A DNA stretch of 63,613 nt from assembly GCA_036676195.1 (NCBI GenBank), contig JAKFDK010000095.1, positions 1-63,613 on the forward strand, read 5' to 3'. Of this stretch, positions 1-7,903 are shown piece after piece; position 1 is the stretch's first letter; each line of letters begins with the position of its first letter. The DNA is from JAKFDK01 sp036676195 (GTDB lineage: Bacteria; Bacillota; Sulfobacillia; Symbiobacteriales; ZC4RG38). A program made the translations under genes and the position numbers. The notes beneath the pieces were generated by a model. That model had not been told where the DNA came from. It ran no database searches and saw nothing but the letters and a program-made list of their open reading frames with translations.

Positions 1-161
1 AAGCGCAAAGGGCAGCATTCGCGCAGCGGGGGGCCGTAGCGACCCAGCACCTGAATCGCTGACATTCCGGGCAGCACGTACTTGGTGGAGACCAGAACGC
101 CTAGCGAGCACCCGTTGTTGCGATCAGAGCCAAAGAAATATTGCGACCTGTGAGCACCAGA

Positions 162-587
162 TTTCTTCCCGTTTCCTGAGGTAAACGGCCCGGTCCCGGC
201 GGTGACAGCCCTTCGACAAGGTTGGTGACCCACCTGGGCAATCGGCTGCCTGCCTCGCTTCAGGGTCATGGGTGACCCGTTAGCGCTTGCGGTCCGTCTC
301 CCAGGGGGCGGATCATGAAGGACTCAGGGATACGGGTCTCGGCCCGCTGGCTCCCTGCCCGCCGACTGGCCGATCTGGTTGAACCCCAGGCGCTACTGCG
401 AGCTCAGTGTTGCCCTGTGCCGACGCCCTCTTAGAGGAGCCCCGTTTGCGTGCGCCGTGGATGCCAGTCGACGGTTGCAAATCCCCTCCCTCCGGGGCGG
501 CACCGGCCGCTGGAATCGTCCATTCTTGCCACCCTCTGGGTGCAGTGTGCTGGGCAAAAATGGACGATTCTGCAAAACGGGAGGAAA
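162..587. repeat. Inverted-repeat element, copy A (long form)
   Basis: The ends are inverted copies of each other: TTTCTTCCCGTTT at 162-174 and AAACGGGAGGAAA at 575-587. Inside, 513-530 and 553-570 form an 18-bp inverted repeat with one mismatch (GAATCGTCCATTCTTGCC on the left). Both parts recur at 50043-50161: the stretch 163-205 matches 50044-50086 at 36 of 43 positions, and the inner hairpin with its TTCTGCAAAACGGG flank recurs at 50092-50161. No transposase frame is visible inside, so a non-autonomous (MITE-like) element or a decayed insertion sequence fits best. Confidence 0.55.
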
Positions 588-1003
588 CCCCCCGCTCCGC
601 ACCGGCGGGCCATCCCAGAGGAACACCCTGGTCTGCTCGTCGTTTTCCTAAAGCTCCCCGCCCAAACTTCTACAAAATAACTGACGGGCGGCGGGTTTTC
701 TTGGCTGTTCAGCCGCTTTCGGGAGTGGAAAACCAACCAGAATGGCTGAAATCCCATCTTCAGGGCACTGCACGCAGCGCGCTCATCACAAATCTAAAGC
801 ATTGCTCCGGCCTTGGCTTTATGGATTTGACGATCGACGGTGCCGACCGGGAATCTCCCGCGCTGCCCATCCGCAACATACGCCAGTCCGCCATCCAACA
901 GGGAGTTCCCCATTACTTGTGACACGCTTCAAAGGGTCCAACAGCGAAACGGCTCAGGAGACTTGCCACCGTTGGCTGTACCAGATTTGGCCTCATCAAG
1001 GCT

Positions 1004-1037
1004 GAACGCACCACCGCGATAGGGCGGTGGTGCGTTC
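1004..1037 (-). terminator. Hairpin downstream of the B12 lower-ligand operon
   Basis: Perfect 14-bp arms (1004-1017 and 1024-1037) around a 6-base loop, about 95 bases beyond the stop of the last gene of the minus-strand operon. There is no T-tract on the minus strand, so it may act as a 3' end stabiliser or a weak terminator. Confidence 0.5.
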
Positions 1038-1131
1038 CGGATGAAGGCGCAGTTACAGCGTTGTCGGCGTCATTAACGGCTGTCAACGGGCAGGTCCCGG
1101 GACACATCAGCGCCTCCTGCGTGGAGGGCTC

Positions 1132-2430
1132 TCAGTTCTGCTGCGCACCGCCCAGATACCGAGCCAGCAGTTCCCCGGCGTACAGGTCCGCATGCGCTGC
1201 CGCCATGGGCCGGTCCACCCCCCGCTCCGGCATGAGGCTGCGCAGGCGTTCCGGGTCCAGCGCCTGCGCCAGTTGACCCGCCAGGTCGCCGGACCGGCGG
1301 GCCCTGGCCATGGCCAGTTCCCGCGCCCAGGCACCGGGCAGCCCTTTGGCCAGATCGCCCGCCTGGGTGGCAATGCGGGTCGCGACCAGCCCGTCCCGGA
1401 CATCGGCAGCCGTGGGCAGGCCCAGGTGTTCCGCCGGGGTCACATAGCAGATCATGTCGGCCCCGGCAGCCGTCGCAGCGGCGGCCCCGATGGCCGCCGT
1501 GATATGGTCGTGCCCGGCACCCACGTCCGTCACCACCGGCCCGAGCATGAAATAGGGCGCGTGGCGGCAGAGCTGTTTCTGCAGCACCACCGTTGCCTCG
1601 ATCTCATCCAGGGGGATGTGACCCGGCCCTTCCACCATTACCTGCACGCCGGCCGCCCAGGCCCGCTCCACCAGCTCTCCCACCGCAATCACGCCCTGCA
1701 CCTGCGCCCGGTCCAGCGAGTCGGCAATGCAACCAGGCCTTATGCCGTCGCTCAGGCTGAGCGTCACGTCGTACGCCCGGGCGATCTCCAGCAGGCGATC
1801 GTACTGCTCGTACAGTGGGTTCTCCCGCCCGTTATGGATCATCCAACCAGTAAGAAACGCACCGCCGCGGCTGACGATGTCCGTGACCCGTCCCTGCTGC
1901 TGCAACCGGCTCACCACCGCCCGGGTCAGGCCGCAGTGCAGGGCCATAAAGTCAACACCGTCGGCGGCTTGCTTTTCGATCACCCCGAAGATGTCGTCGG
2001 CGGTCATCAACAGAATGCTGCCGCGGTTTTCAATGGCTTCAAGGGCGGCCTGGTAAATGGGCGTGGTGCCGACCGGCACCGAAGAGACCGCCAGCGTCTG
2101 CCGCCGCACCGCATCAATCTCCCCGCCGGTGCTCAAATCCATGAGCGTGTCGGCACCGGCGCCGATGGCCATCCGGACTTTTTCTGACTCCACGGCAATG
2201 TCATCGCGGTGGTTGGAGGTGCCGATCAGGGCATTCACCTTGGTCCGCAGTCCCGGGCCGATGCCGATCACATCTATGGGCCGGCGGCGCTGGTTCCGGG
2301 GGATCACGATCCGGCCCGCAGCCACACCGCTGATCACGGCGGCGACATCGACCCCTTCGGTTTCCGCAATCCGCTCCATCTCGGGCGTGGTCCGGCCGGC
2401 CCGGGCCGCCAGCAACTGCGTCATACTCAT
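1132..2430 (-). CDS. ThiC-family protein lacking the C-terminal cluster motif (BzaA/BzaB-like)
   Basis: 432 residues, third gene of the cobT operon; its ATG overlaps the previous stop (ATGA) and follows an AAAGG site. ThiC-fold landmarks are present: GIGPGLRTKVNALIG, MDLSTGG, VPVGTTPIYQ, VEGPGHIPL and GAGHDHITAAIGAA. The protein ends at ELLARYLGGAQQN, and the C-terminal CX2CX4C that binds the radical SAM [4Fe-4S] cluster in ThiC is missing, although its neighbour has it. Known biology: tandem ThiC paralogues BzaA and BzaB, often beside cobT, make 5-hydroxybenzimidazole from aminoimidazole ribotide in anaerobes. I infer that this copy acts as a partner subunit rather than a stand-alone enzyme. 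Which of the two is BzaA and which BzaB is not decided here. Confidence 0.85.
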   Translation of the reverse strand: MSMTQLLAARAGRTTPEMERIAETEGVDVAAVISGVAAGRIVIPRNQRRRPIDVIGIGPGLRTKVNALIGTSNHRDDIAVESEKVRMAIGAGADTLMDLSTGGEIDAVRRQTLAVSSVPVGTTPIYQAALEAIENRGSILLMTADDIFGVIEKQAADGVDFMALHCGLTRAVVSRLQQQGRVTDIVSRGGAFLTGWMIHNGRENPLYEQYDRLLEIARAYDVTLSLSDGIRPGCIADSLDRAQVQGVIAVGELVERAWAAGVQVMVEGPGHIPLDEIEATVVLQKQLCRHAPYFMLGPVVTDVGAGHDHITAAIGAAAATAAGADMICYVTPAEHLGLPTAADVRDGLVATRIATQAGDLAKGLPGAWARELAMARARRSGDLAGQLAQALDPERLRSLMPERGVDRPMAAAHADLYAGELLARYLGGAQQN

Positions 2431-3761
2431 CCTTTCACCCCGCCCAAATACGCACTGGTCAGGGCCAGGGCGCAATACTCGCCGCACATGCTGCACGTGA
2501 CCGGTGCACCCAGGCCCCGGGTACCCTGGGCGTCCTTCTCCTTCACGTTGCGGGCCCGGTAGCCGCTCCTGGCTTCCTCCGGATCCAGGGCCAGCCGGAA
2601 CTGTTCCCGCCAGTTCAGCGCCTTGCGGGCGACAGACATCGCCCGATCCCGCTCGCAGGCCCCTTTCACCCCCTTCGCCAGGTCGCCGGCATGCGCCGCG
2701 ATGCGCGCCGCCACCACGGCGGCACGGACAGCGGCAGCATCTGGCACCCCGATCTGCTCCACAGGCGTGACGGGGCAGATGAAGTCGGCACCGGCGGCGG
2801 CGGCGGCGGCAGCGCCGATCGCACCGGCGATATGGTCGTATCCGGGCGCCAGCCCGGTGGCCATGGGACCGAAGACGAAAAAGGGTGCCTGGCCGCACAA
2901 CTTCTGCTGCAGGGTGACCGTGGTCTTGATCTGGTTCAGGGGGACCACGCCCGGCCCTTTCACCAGGACCTGGACTCCGGCCCGGCGGGCCCGGTCCACC
3001 AGCTCGCTCATGACGACCAGTTCCTGCACCTGCGCCGGATCCAGGGAATCGGCCACGCAACCGGGGCGCCAACTGTCCGCCAGGGCGATGGTCACATCAT
3101 AGTGGCGGGCCATCTCCAGAATCCGGTCGAAGGACGCGTACAGGGGATTTTCCCGCTGGTGGTGGAGCATCCAGCCCAAAATCAATGTACCGCCGTGGCT
3201 GACCATGTCCAGGGTGCGCCGGCTCTGTCTGGCGCGCTGCAACGTCTCCATTGTGGTGGCCGCGTGCACCACCATCAGGTCGGCGCCGCCGGCCGCGTGC
3301 TGCTCAAACAAGCGGAGAATCGCCTCCGCCGGCAGGCGCACCTCGGCGCCGGGCTGCTCCCGGCCGGCCGCCGCCATCTGGTAGATCGGGATCGTGCCGA
3401 CAGGCACCAGCGCGGCGGCCAGCACGTCGCGCCGGACTCGGTCCATGTCGCCCCCGGTGCTCATCTCCATGATGAGATCGGCGCCGGCCTGGAGGGCGGT
3501 GTGCATCTGCTCGGCGGCGCCGGCCGGATCGGCCGCTCCGGGGGTCGAGCCCACGCTGGCCGATACCTTGGTCCGCAGCCCCTTGCCGATACCGCACACC
3601 CGCCGGTCGGCGGCCAGGCGCAGGCGATTGGCCGGGATGACGACCCGGCCGGCCGCCACGGCCGCCAGCACCGCCAGCGGCTCCATGCCTTCGGCACCGG
3701 CCACCGCCTGCATCTCCGGAGTGACCTCTCCGTCCAGGGCGCGCTGCAGTTGCGTCGTCAC
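2427..3761 (-). CDS. ThiC-family radical SAM enzyme (BzaA/BzaB-like hydroxybenzimidazole synthase)
   Basis: 444 residues. The ATG overlaps the cobT stop, so the two are translationally coupled. It carries the ThiC-family landmarks GIGKGLRTKVSASVG, MEMSTGGDMD, VPVGTIPIYQ, VKGPGVVPLNQ and GYDHIAGAIGAA, and near the C-terminus CSMCGEYC, the CX2CX4C motif that ligates the radical SAM [4Fe-4S] cluster. The family rearranges aminoimidazole ribotide to HMP-phosphate (ThiC) or to 5-hydroxybenzimidazole (BzaF, BzaAB). The company of cobT, a cobalamin riboswitch and a second paralogue, with no thiamine genes, favours the benzimidazole role. No bzaC-E methyltransferase follows, so 5-hydroxybenzimidazole itself could be the lower ligand, or the methyltransferases lie elsewhere. 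Confidence 0.87.
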   Translation of the reverse strand: MTTQLQRALDGEVTPEMQAVAGAEGMEPLAVLAAVAAGRVVIPANRLRLAADRRVCGIGKGLRTKVSASVGSTPGAADPAGAAEQMHTALQAGADLIMEMSTGGDMDRVRRDVLAAALVPVGTIPIYQMAAAGREQPGAEVRLPAEAILRLFEQHAAGGADLMVVHAATTMETLQRARQSRRTLDMVSHGGTLILGWMLHHQRENPLYASFDRILEMARHYDVTIALADSWRPGCVADSLDPAQVQELVVMSELVDRARRAGVQVLVKGPGVVPLNQIKTTVTLQQKLCGQAPFFVFGPMATGLAPGYDHIAGAIGAAAAAAAGADFICPVTPVEQIGVPDAAAVRAAVVAARIAAHAGDLAKGVKGACERDRAMSVARKALNWREQFRLALDPEEARSGYRARNVKEKDAQGTRGLGAPVTCSMCGEYCALALTSAYLGGVKG

Positions 3762-4846
3762 ACCGCTTCCGCTCCCTCCGTCGCGACAGCGTCGTCAACC
3801 GCCCCGGACACACCGGCATCGGCAAACGTGGCCATCTCCCGCAGCACTTTGGTCGCCCCTTCGACGATGTGCATGGCCAGAGCGGCGCCGGTGCCCTCGC
3901 CCAGGCGCATCTTCACGTGCAGCATGGCCTCAAGCCCCAGCAGATCGAGCATGATGCGATGGCCCGGCTCCACGGAGACGTGCGAAGCGATCATGTAGTT
4001 CGTGGCCTGGGGATGCAGGCGGGAAGCGATCAGCGCCGCAGCCGTGGAAATAAAGCCGTCCACCACTACGGGAATCCGGTGCGCGGCGGCAGCCAGAATC
4101 ACCCCCGCCAGCCCGCCGATCTCCAGCCCGCCGACCTTGGCCAGGATATCCAGCCCATCCCGTGGATCGGGCCGGTTGGTGGCCAGCGCGGTCTGGATCA
4201 CGCGCACCTTCTGGGCCAGGCGCTCGTCGTTAATCCCGGTACCCCGCCCCACCAGCCGTTCCACCGGGTAGCCGCTGACGGCGGCGAGGATGGCGCTGCT
4301 GGGCGTGGTGTTGCCAATGCCCATGTCACCGGTAGCCAGCAGGTTGGCGCCACGGGCGATCTCGGCTTCGGCCACTTCAATCCCGGCTTCCAGGGCGGCC
4401 ACGGCCTCTTCCGGGGTCATCGCCGGGCCCTGGGCGAGGTTTCTGGTTCCGCGCCGGACGTTGCGCTGGACCAGCAGCGGGTGCTCCACCGGCTGGGCCA
4501 CGCCGACATCGACCACCACGACCCGGGCGCCGGCATGCCGGGCCAGCACGTTGATGCCGGCGCCGCCGGCGATAAAGTTCAGCACCATTTGCGGGGTCAC
4601 TTCCTGGGGAAAAGCACTGACTCCTTCACTCACCACCCCGTGGTCGCCCGCCATCACGATCACTGCCTTCTCCCCGATGGCGGGCAGCGGGTTGCCATAG
4701 ATTCCGGCCAGCCTTTCCGCCAGGTCTTCGAGCATGCCCAGGCTGCCCTGGGGTTTGGTGAGGTTGTCCAGCCGTGTCCGTGCGGCCGCCATCGCTTCCT
4801 GGTCCAGAGCGCGAATTTGCCGGAGCGTGTTCTTAAGAATCTGCAT
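3758..4846 (-). CDS. cobT: Nicotinate-nucleotide-dimethylbenzimidazole phosphoribosyltransferase
   Basis: 362 residues, close to the usual length. CobT activates the lower-ligand base of cobamides by transferring phosphoribose from nicotinate mononucleotide, in the cytoplasm. Family motifs: KPQGSLGMLEDLAERLAGI, VIVMAGDHGVVSEGVSAFPQ, TGDMGIGNTTPSSAI, GRGTGI, SVEPGHRIML and, near the end, RLGEGTGAAL, where the Glu corresponds to the catalytic base. I chose the ATG at 4844-4846 because AGGAGGTACC (4851-4860, read on the minus strand) lies just upstream; the frame stays open further upstream, through the riboswitch, without meaning. First gene of the operon, controlled by the cobalamin riboswitch and terminator before it. 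Confidence 0.95.
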   Translation of the reverse strand: MQILKNTLRQIRALDQEAMAAARTRLDNLTKPQGSLGMLEDLAERLAGIYGNPLPAIGEKAVIVMAGDHGVVSEGVSAFPQEVTPQMVLNFIAGGAGINVLARHAGARVVVVDVGVAQPVEHPLLVQRNVRRGTRNLAQGPAMTPEEAVAALEAGIEVAEAEIARGANLLATGDMGIGNTTPSSAILAAVSGYPVERLVGRGTGINDERLAQKVRVIQTALATNRPDPRDGLDILAKVGGLEIGGLAGVILAAAAHRIPVVVDGFISTAAALIASRLHPQATNYMIASHVSVEPGHRIMLDLLGLEAMLHVKMRLGEGTGAALAMHIVEGATKVLREMATFADAGVSGAVDDAVATEGAEAV

Positions 4847-4880
4847 GGTCGGTACCTCCTCGCTTGATTTGGCAAAACAA

Positions 4881-4918
4881 AAAGTTCCCGACCGCGCGTG
4901 AGCGCGATCGGGAACTTT
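4881..4918 (-). terminator. Rho-independent terminator of the cobalamin riboswitch
   Basis: The arms AAAGTTCCCGA/TCGGGAACTTT are extended by a CGCGC/GCGCG inner stem, and on the minus strand the hairpin is followed by TTGTTTTG. It lies between the aptamer and the cobT ribosome binding site. This is the expression platform expected for transcription attenuation when adenosylcobalamin is bound. Confidence 0.9.
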
Positions 4919-4968
4919 GCCATCATTCCCCAATGAACCCCCTGTTCCAACGCAAGGGATCAAGACAC

Positions 4969-5166
4969 CGGCAGGCAGGTCTCCTGGCTTCCGGATCAGC
5001 ACATACCGAGCGTCTTCCCAGGAGGATTTCCCAGTGACCTCGCAGCCCGCATCCCGTTCGGACAGGATGCCGTTCTGGCCCGATATGCTCCCCGGTTACA
5101 GTGGCGGGACCGCGCGGGGATTGCACCCGCTTCCCTATTCTCCCCAGGCTGGCTGGGGCACCTGAC
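4969..5166 (-). promoter_or_regulatory. Cobalamin riboswitch aptamer
   Basis: On the minus strand the region starts with AGGTGCC, contains GGGAAGCGGGTGCAATCCCC, then GTCCCGCCACTGTAACCGG (the conserved B12-box region), and ends with AGCCAGGAGACCTGCC. These are the conserved blocks of the cobalamin riboswitch in the right order. With the terminator at 4881-4918 it should shut off cobT and the two ThiC-family genes when cobalamin is plentiful. Confidence 0.95.
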
Positions 5167-5220
5167 GGTCATATGGGCAGGCTTGGCCCTCCAGAGAAGG
5201 CTTTCCTGCATGTAACCATT

Positions 5221-5249
5221 ATCATAACCTCTGGGTTGCCAAGGAGCAA
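5221..5249 (-). promoter_or_regulatory. SigA-type promoter of the riboswitch-cobT operon
   Basis: Read on the minus strand: TTGCTC (5244-5249), a 17-base spacer, TATGAT (5221-5226). This puts the transcript start about 45-50 bases before the first conserved block of the aptamer. Confidence 0.6.
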
Positions 5250-5259
5250 GGGGGTAGTG

Positions 5260-6021
5260 TCAGTCCAGACCCAGCATCTCCTTGACCCGTTTGACCTGGG
5301 TGCGTGCTACCGGTACCTGTCTCCGAGACCCGATGGCCAGGCTGGCTGTGCCCCCCGGAAACGGAATAAACTCCCGCACCTTCTCCATGTTCGCGAGATA
5401 CTGCCGGTGCACCCGCAGGAAACTCTCCTGACCCACACGGTCCTCCAGCTCTTGCAGGCTGAGGCTGGTGGTGTACTCGCCCTGGGCAGCTACAACGATG
5501 GTGGCGTTGGGCCCGCTGGAGGCGTATAGGATCTCTCCGGGGCTGACCAGGATCGTCCGACCGTCGCCGTCCAGCGGGATGCGCTGGAGCAGACGCGGCC
5601 CCGCCACCCGCTTCAGGAACTGATCCAGCCGGTACATGCTCTCCCGGCTGGGCTGGGTGAGCCAGCGTTCCAGGCGGCTGACACAGCGCTCCACCCGGGA
5701 GGGGTCCAGGGGCTTGAGCAGGTAATCCACGGCGTGAACCTCAAACGCCTGAAGGGCGTATTCGTCGTAGGCGGTGGCAAACACGATGGCCGGAGGCGCC
5801 GGATCTCGCAGCAGGACATTCGCCACATCGATCCCGTCCATCTCCGGCATTTGCACGTCCAGGAAGACTACGTCCGGGCGGAAGCTGGTGACCGCCTCCA
5901 CCGCTTCGCTCCCGGAAGCCGCTTCGCCGACTACCCTGACCTTTCCGGTGCGCTCAAGCAGGAAGGTCAGTTCGTCCCGCGCCAGCAATTCGTCATCGAC
6001 CACTAAGGCTGAGAAGGTCAC
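5260..6021 (-). CDS. LytTR-family response regulator
   Basis: 253 residues. The N-terminal receiver domain (about 1-120) has the acidic pair VVDDE, phosphoacceptor Asp in FLDVQMPEMDG, and the conserved Lys in LLKPLDP. A LytTR DNA-binding domain follows (about 145-250; ILYASSGPNATIV, LRVHRQYLANMEKVREF). The GTG start overlaps the 3' end of the sensor kinase gene by about 29 bases, so the pair is coupled. LytTR regulators paired with LytS-type kinases usually respond to extracellular metabolites such as pyruvate and control a transporter. Here the likely target is the divergent liv operon; that is inference from position. Confidence 0.9.
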   Translation of the reverse strand: MTFSALVVDDELLARDELTFLLERTGKVRVVGEAASGSEAVEAVTSFRPDVVFLDVQMPEMDGIDVANVLLRDPAPPAIVFATAYDEYALQAFEVHAVDYLLKPLDPSRVERCVSRLERWLTQPSRESMYRLDQFLKRVAGPRLLQRIPLDGDGRTILVSPGEILYASSGPNATIVVAAQGEYTTSLSLQELEDRVGQESFLRVHRQYLANMEKVREFIPFPGGTASLAIGSRRQVPVARTQVKRVKEMLGLD

Positions 6022-7732
6022 GGCCTTGCACCTCGATTTCCTGGAGTGGCTGGGGATGCAGGGGAAGGCGAAGGCGGACCGTAGTGCCGGTATCAGGGCC
6101 GGAGGTTACATCCATTAACTCGCCCGCGCCGTACAGGTAGCGGAGCCGGTTCCGCACGTTGCCCAGGCCCACGCCGTTTCCGTTCTCGCTGCGGCGGGCC
6201 GGGATATTCATACCCACCCCGTCGTCAGAAACGGTCAGGACCAGCCTGTCTCCCTCCCGGCGTCCGGTGATGGTGACCGTACCGCCCCGGACCCTGGGCA
6301 TGATGCCGTGTCGCACGCTGTTCTCCACCAGGGGCTGGATGGAAAGGATCGGAACCTGCAGGTCCAGGACCTCTTTGTCTACCTCGATGACAGTGCAGAG
6401 CCGCTCCCCGAAGCGGGCCTGTTCGATGGCGAGGTAGGCCTCTACGAAACCCAACTCCTCGCCAAGCGTGACCAGCTCGTTGCCCGCCCGGATACTGGAG
6501 CGAAGATACTGCGACAGCATCACCAGCAGCTCCCGTGCCTTTTCGGGGTCACGCCGGCACAGGGCGCCGATGGTTCCGAGAGCGTTGAAGAGGAAGTGCG
6601 GGTTGATCTGGGCGTGCAGGGCCCGCAGTTCCGCCTGCACAACCAACTGCGACATGGCATGGGCCCGGGAGAGTTCGATCTGGCTGGAGAGGAGATGTCC
6701 AAGACCCCCGCCCAATTCCAGGGTGACCTGCTGGACGGGGCCATTCCCCTTCTGGTAGAGGTGGAGTGTCCCCACCACCTGGTCCCCAACCCGCAGCGGC
6801 ACCGCGACCCCGACGGACAGCGGGCAGCCCGGCACCGCACAGCCTAGATCTTCGGTGCTCTCGACGACCCGCTCCCGCCCGCCGGCCAACACGTCCCACG
6901 TAGCCTGGGTTTGCGGCCGCAGGCCGGCGCGGTGGTGGTCGGAGCCCATGCCCACATAGGCCAGGATGATCTCCCGGTCGGTGATTGAGACAGCACCCAT
7001 GTCGGAGCGTTCCATAATGATCTCGCAGGTGGCCCGGGCGGAGCTTTTCGTCAGTCCCTCCCGCAGGTGCGGCAGTGTCTTGGAAGCTATTTCCAGCACG
7101 GTTTGTGCCTGCAACGCGGCAATGCGGTCCTGCTGTTGGCGGGCGTCCCGGATGATGCCCACCACCAGGCCGACGCCCACAGCGTTCATCAGGGTCATGG
7201 GCAGGGCGATCTGCTCCACCAGATGCACCGCCTCGCTCCATGGACGCGCGAGCAGGAGGATGATCGCCATTTGCAGCATCTCGGCCGCCACCGTGGCCAG
7301 GAAGGCGGCCTGCCAGGTCACCTGGCGCCCCCGCCGGGTCTGGTACAGATGCACCAGTCCGGCCAGCAGCCCTTCCGCAGCGGTGGAGATGCCGCAGGCG
7401 AGCGCGGTAAAGCCGCCCAGCGTATAGCGGTGCATGCCGGCGATCAGGCCGGCCGCCATCCCGGTGAGCGGGCCGCCAAACAGACCGGCCACCATGGGTC
7501 CGAAGACCCGGGTGTTGGCGATGGCGCCCTGCACCGGCACGCCCCAGTACGTGCCGATAATCCCGAGCAGCCCGGCAAGCACAGCCAGGGTTGCTCGCTC
7601 TTTCCACTTCAGCGACTGTGAGAAAAAACGTGCGAGAATCCCCACTCGGCCAGCCACAAAGGCGAGGAGCACGAACAGCGAGACCGCCTGTGCCAGGTTC
7701 AAGAAGAGCTGTTCCAGCCACGTCACCCCCAT
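5993..7732 (-). CDS. LytS/BtsS-like sensor histidine kinase
   Basis: 579 residues from the ATG at 7730-7732. The N-terminal half holds the multi-membrane-span 5TMR-LYT sensor (about 5-180, with a conserved GxxAGLIAGMHRY segment). A GAF-like domain follows (about 200-330), then the His_kinase region with the phosphoacceptor His in INPHFLFNAL (near 377) and an HATPase domain (QPLVENSVRHGI, DDGVGM, GVGLGNVRNRL). The start is uncertain: the frame is open 49 codons further upstream and a TTG start at residue -7 is possible. The chosen ATG sits right before the first hydrophobic span, as in LytS proteins. It forms a two-component system with the LytTR regulator that overlaps its 3' end. Confidence 0.9.
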   Translation of the reverse strand: MGVTWLEQLFLNLAQAVSLFVLLAFVAGRVGILARFFSQSLKWKERATLAVLAGLLGIIGTYWGVPVQGAIANTRVFGPMVAGLFGGPLTGMAAGLIAGMHRYTLGGFTALACGISTAAEGLLAGLVHLYQTRRGRQVTWQAAFLATVAAEMLQMAIILLLARPWSEAVHLVEQIALPMTLMNAVGVGLVVGIIRDARQQQDRIAALQAQTVLEIASKTLPHLREGLTKSSARATCEIIMERSDMGAVSITDREIILAYVGMGSDHHRAGLRPQTQATWDVLAGGRERVVESTEDLGCAVPGCPLSVGVAVPLRVGDQVVGTLHLYQKGNGPVQQVTLELGGGLGHLLSSQIELSRAHAMSQLVVQAELRALHAQINPHFLFNALGTIGALCRRDPEKARELLVMLSQYLRSSIRAGNELVTLGEELGFVEAYLAIEQARFGERLCTVIEVDKEVLDLQVPILSIQPLVENSVRHGIMPRVRGGTVTITGRREGDRLVLTVSDDGVGMNIPARRSENGNGVGLGNVRNRLRYLYGAGELMDVTSGPDTGTTVRLRLPLHPQPLQEIEVQGRDLLSLSGR

Positions 7733-7903
7733 TGCTGTCCAACGGGCAACCAAATTCGACAACCCTTCAGGCGCATCCTTTAAAGCATAAAAATCAACCA
7801 CTCGGTGCAATTTTGCATCCGGTCGGACCGGTTTTGTGGAGGGAGCGGGTCGCTCTCCGGTACCATCGGGGTGTACCATATTCTCACATGGGGGGTTCAG
7901 GCG

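Larger units (their letters stand above)
1..1131. other. Gene-poor left edge of the window
   Basis: I find no gene here that I trust. On the minus strand a frame stays open from an ATG at 267-269 to the window edge (about 90 residues). It could be the start of a gene outside the window, but it overlaps a repeated element, has no clear ribosome binding site and resembles nothing I know. On the plus strand, around 780-920, one frame ends in a stretch (near IRNIRQSAIQQGVPHYL) that weakly recalls the C-terminal methylglyoxal-synthase-like domain of CarB. It is too short and broken to call. The repeat and the hairpin are listed separately. Confidence 0.5.

Noticed and set aside
407..922. 171-codon plus-strand frame, with a C-terminal end vaguely like the CarB methylglyoxal-synthase-like domain
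   Set aside because: Crosses the inverted-repeat element, has no ribosome binding site, and the similarity covers fewer than 40 residues by eye.
1132..3072. A 646-codon open frame continuing upstream of the first ThiC-family gene
   Set aside because: The upstream part is a stop-free antisense-phase reading of the neighbouring gene, Arg/Gly-rich. The real start (ATG at 2428-2430) has ribosome binding site and ATGA coupling.
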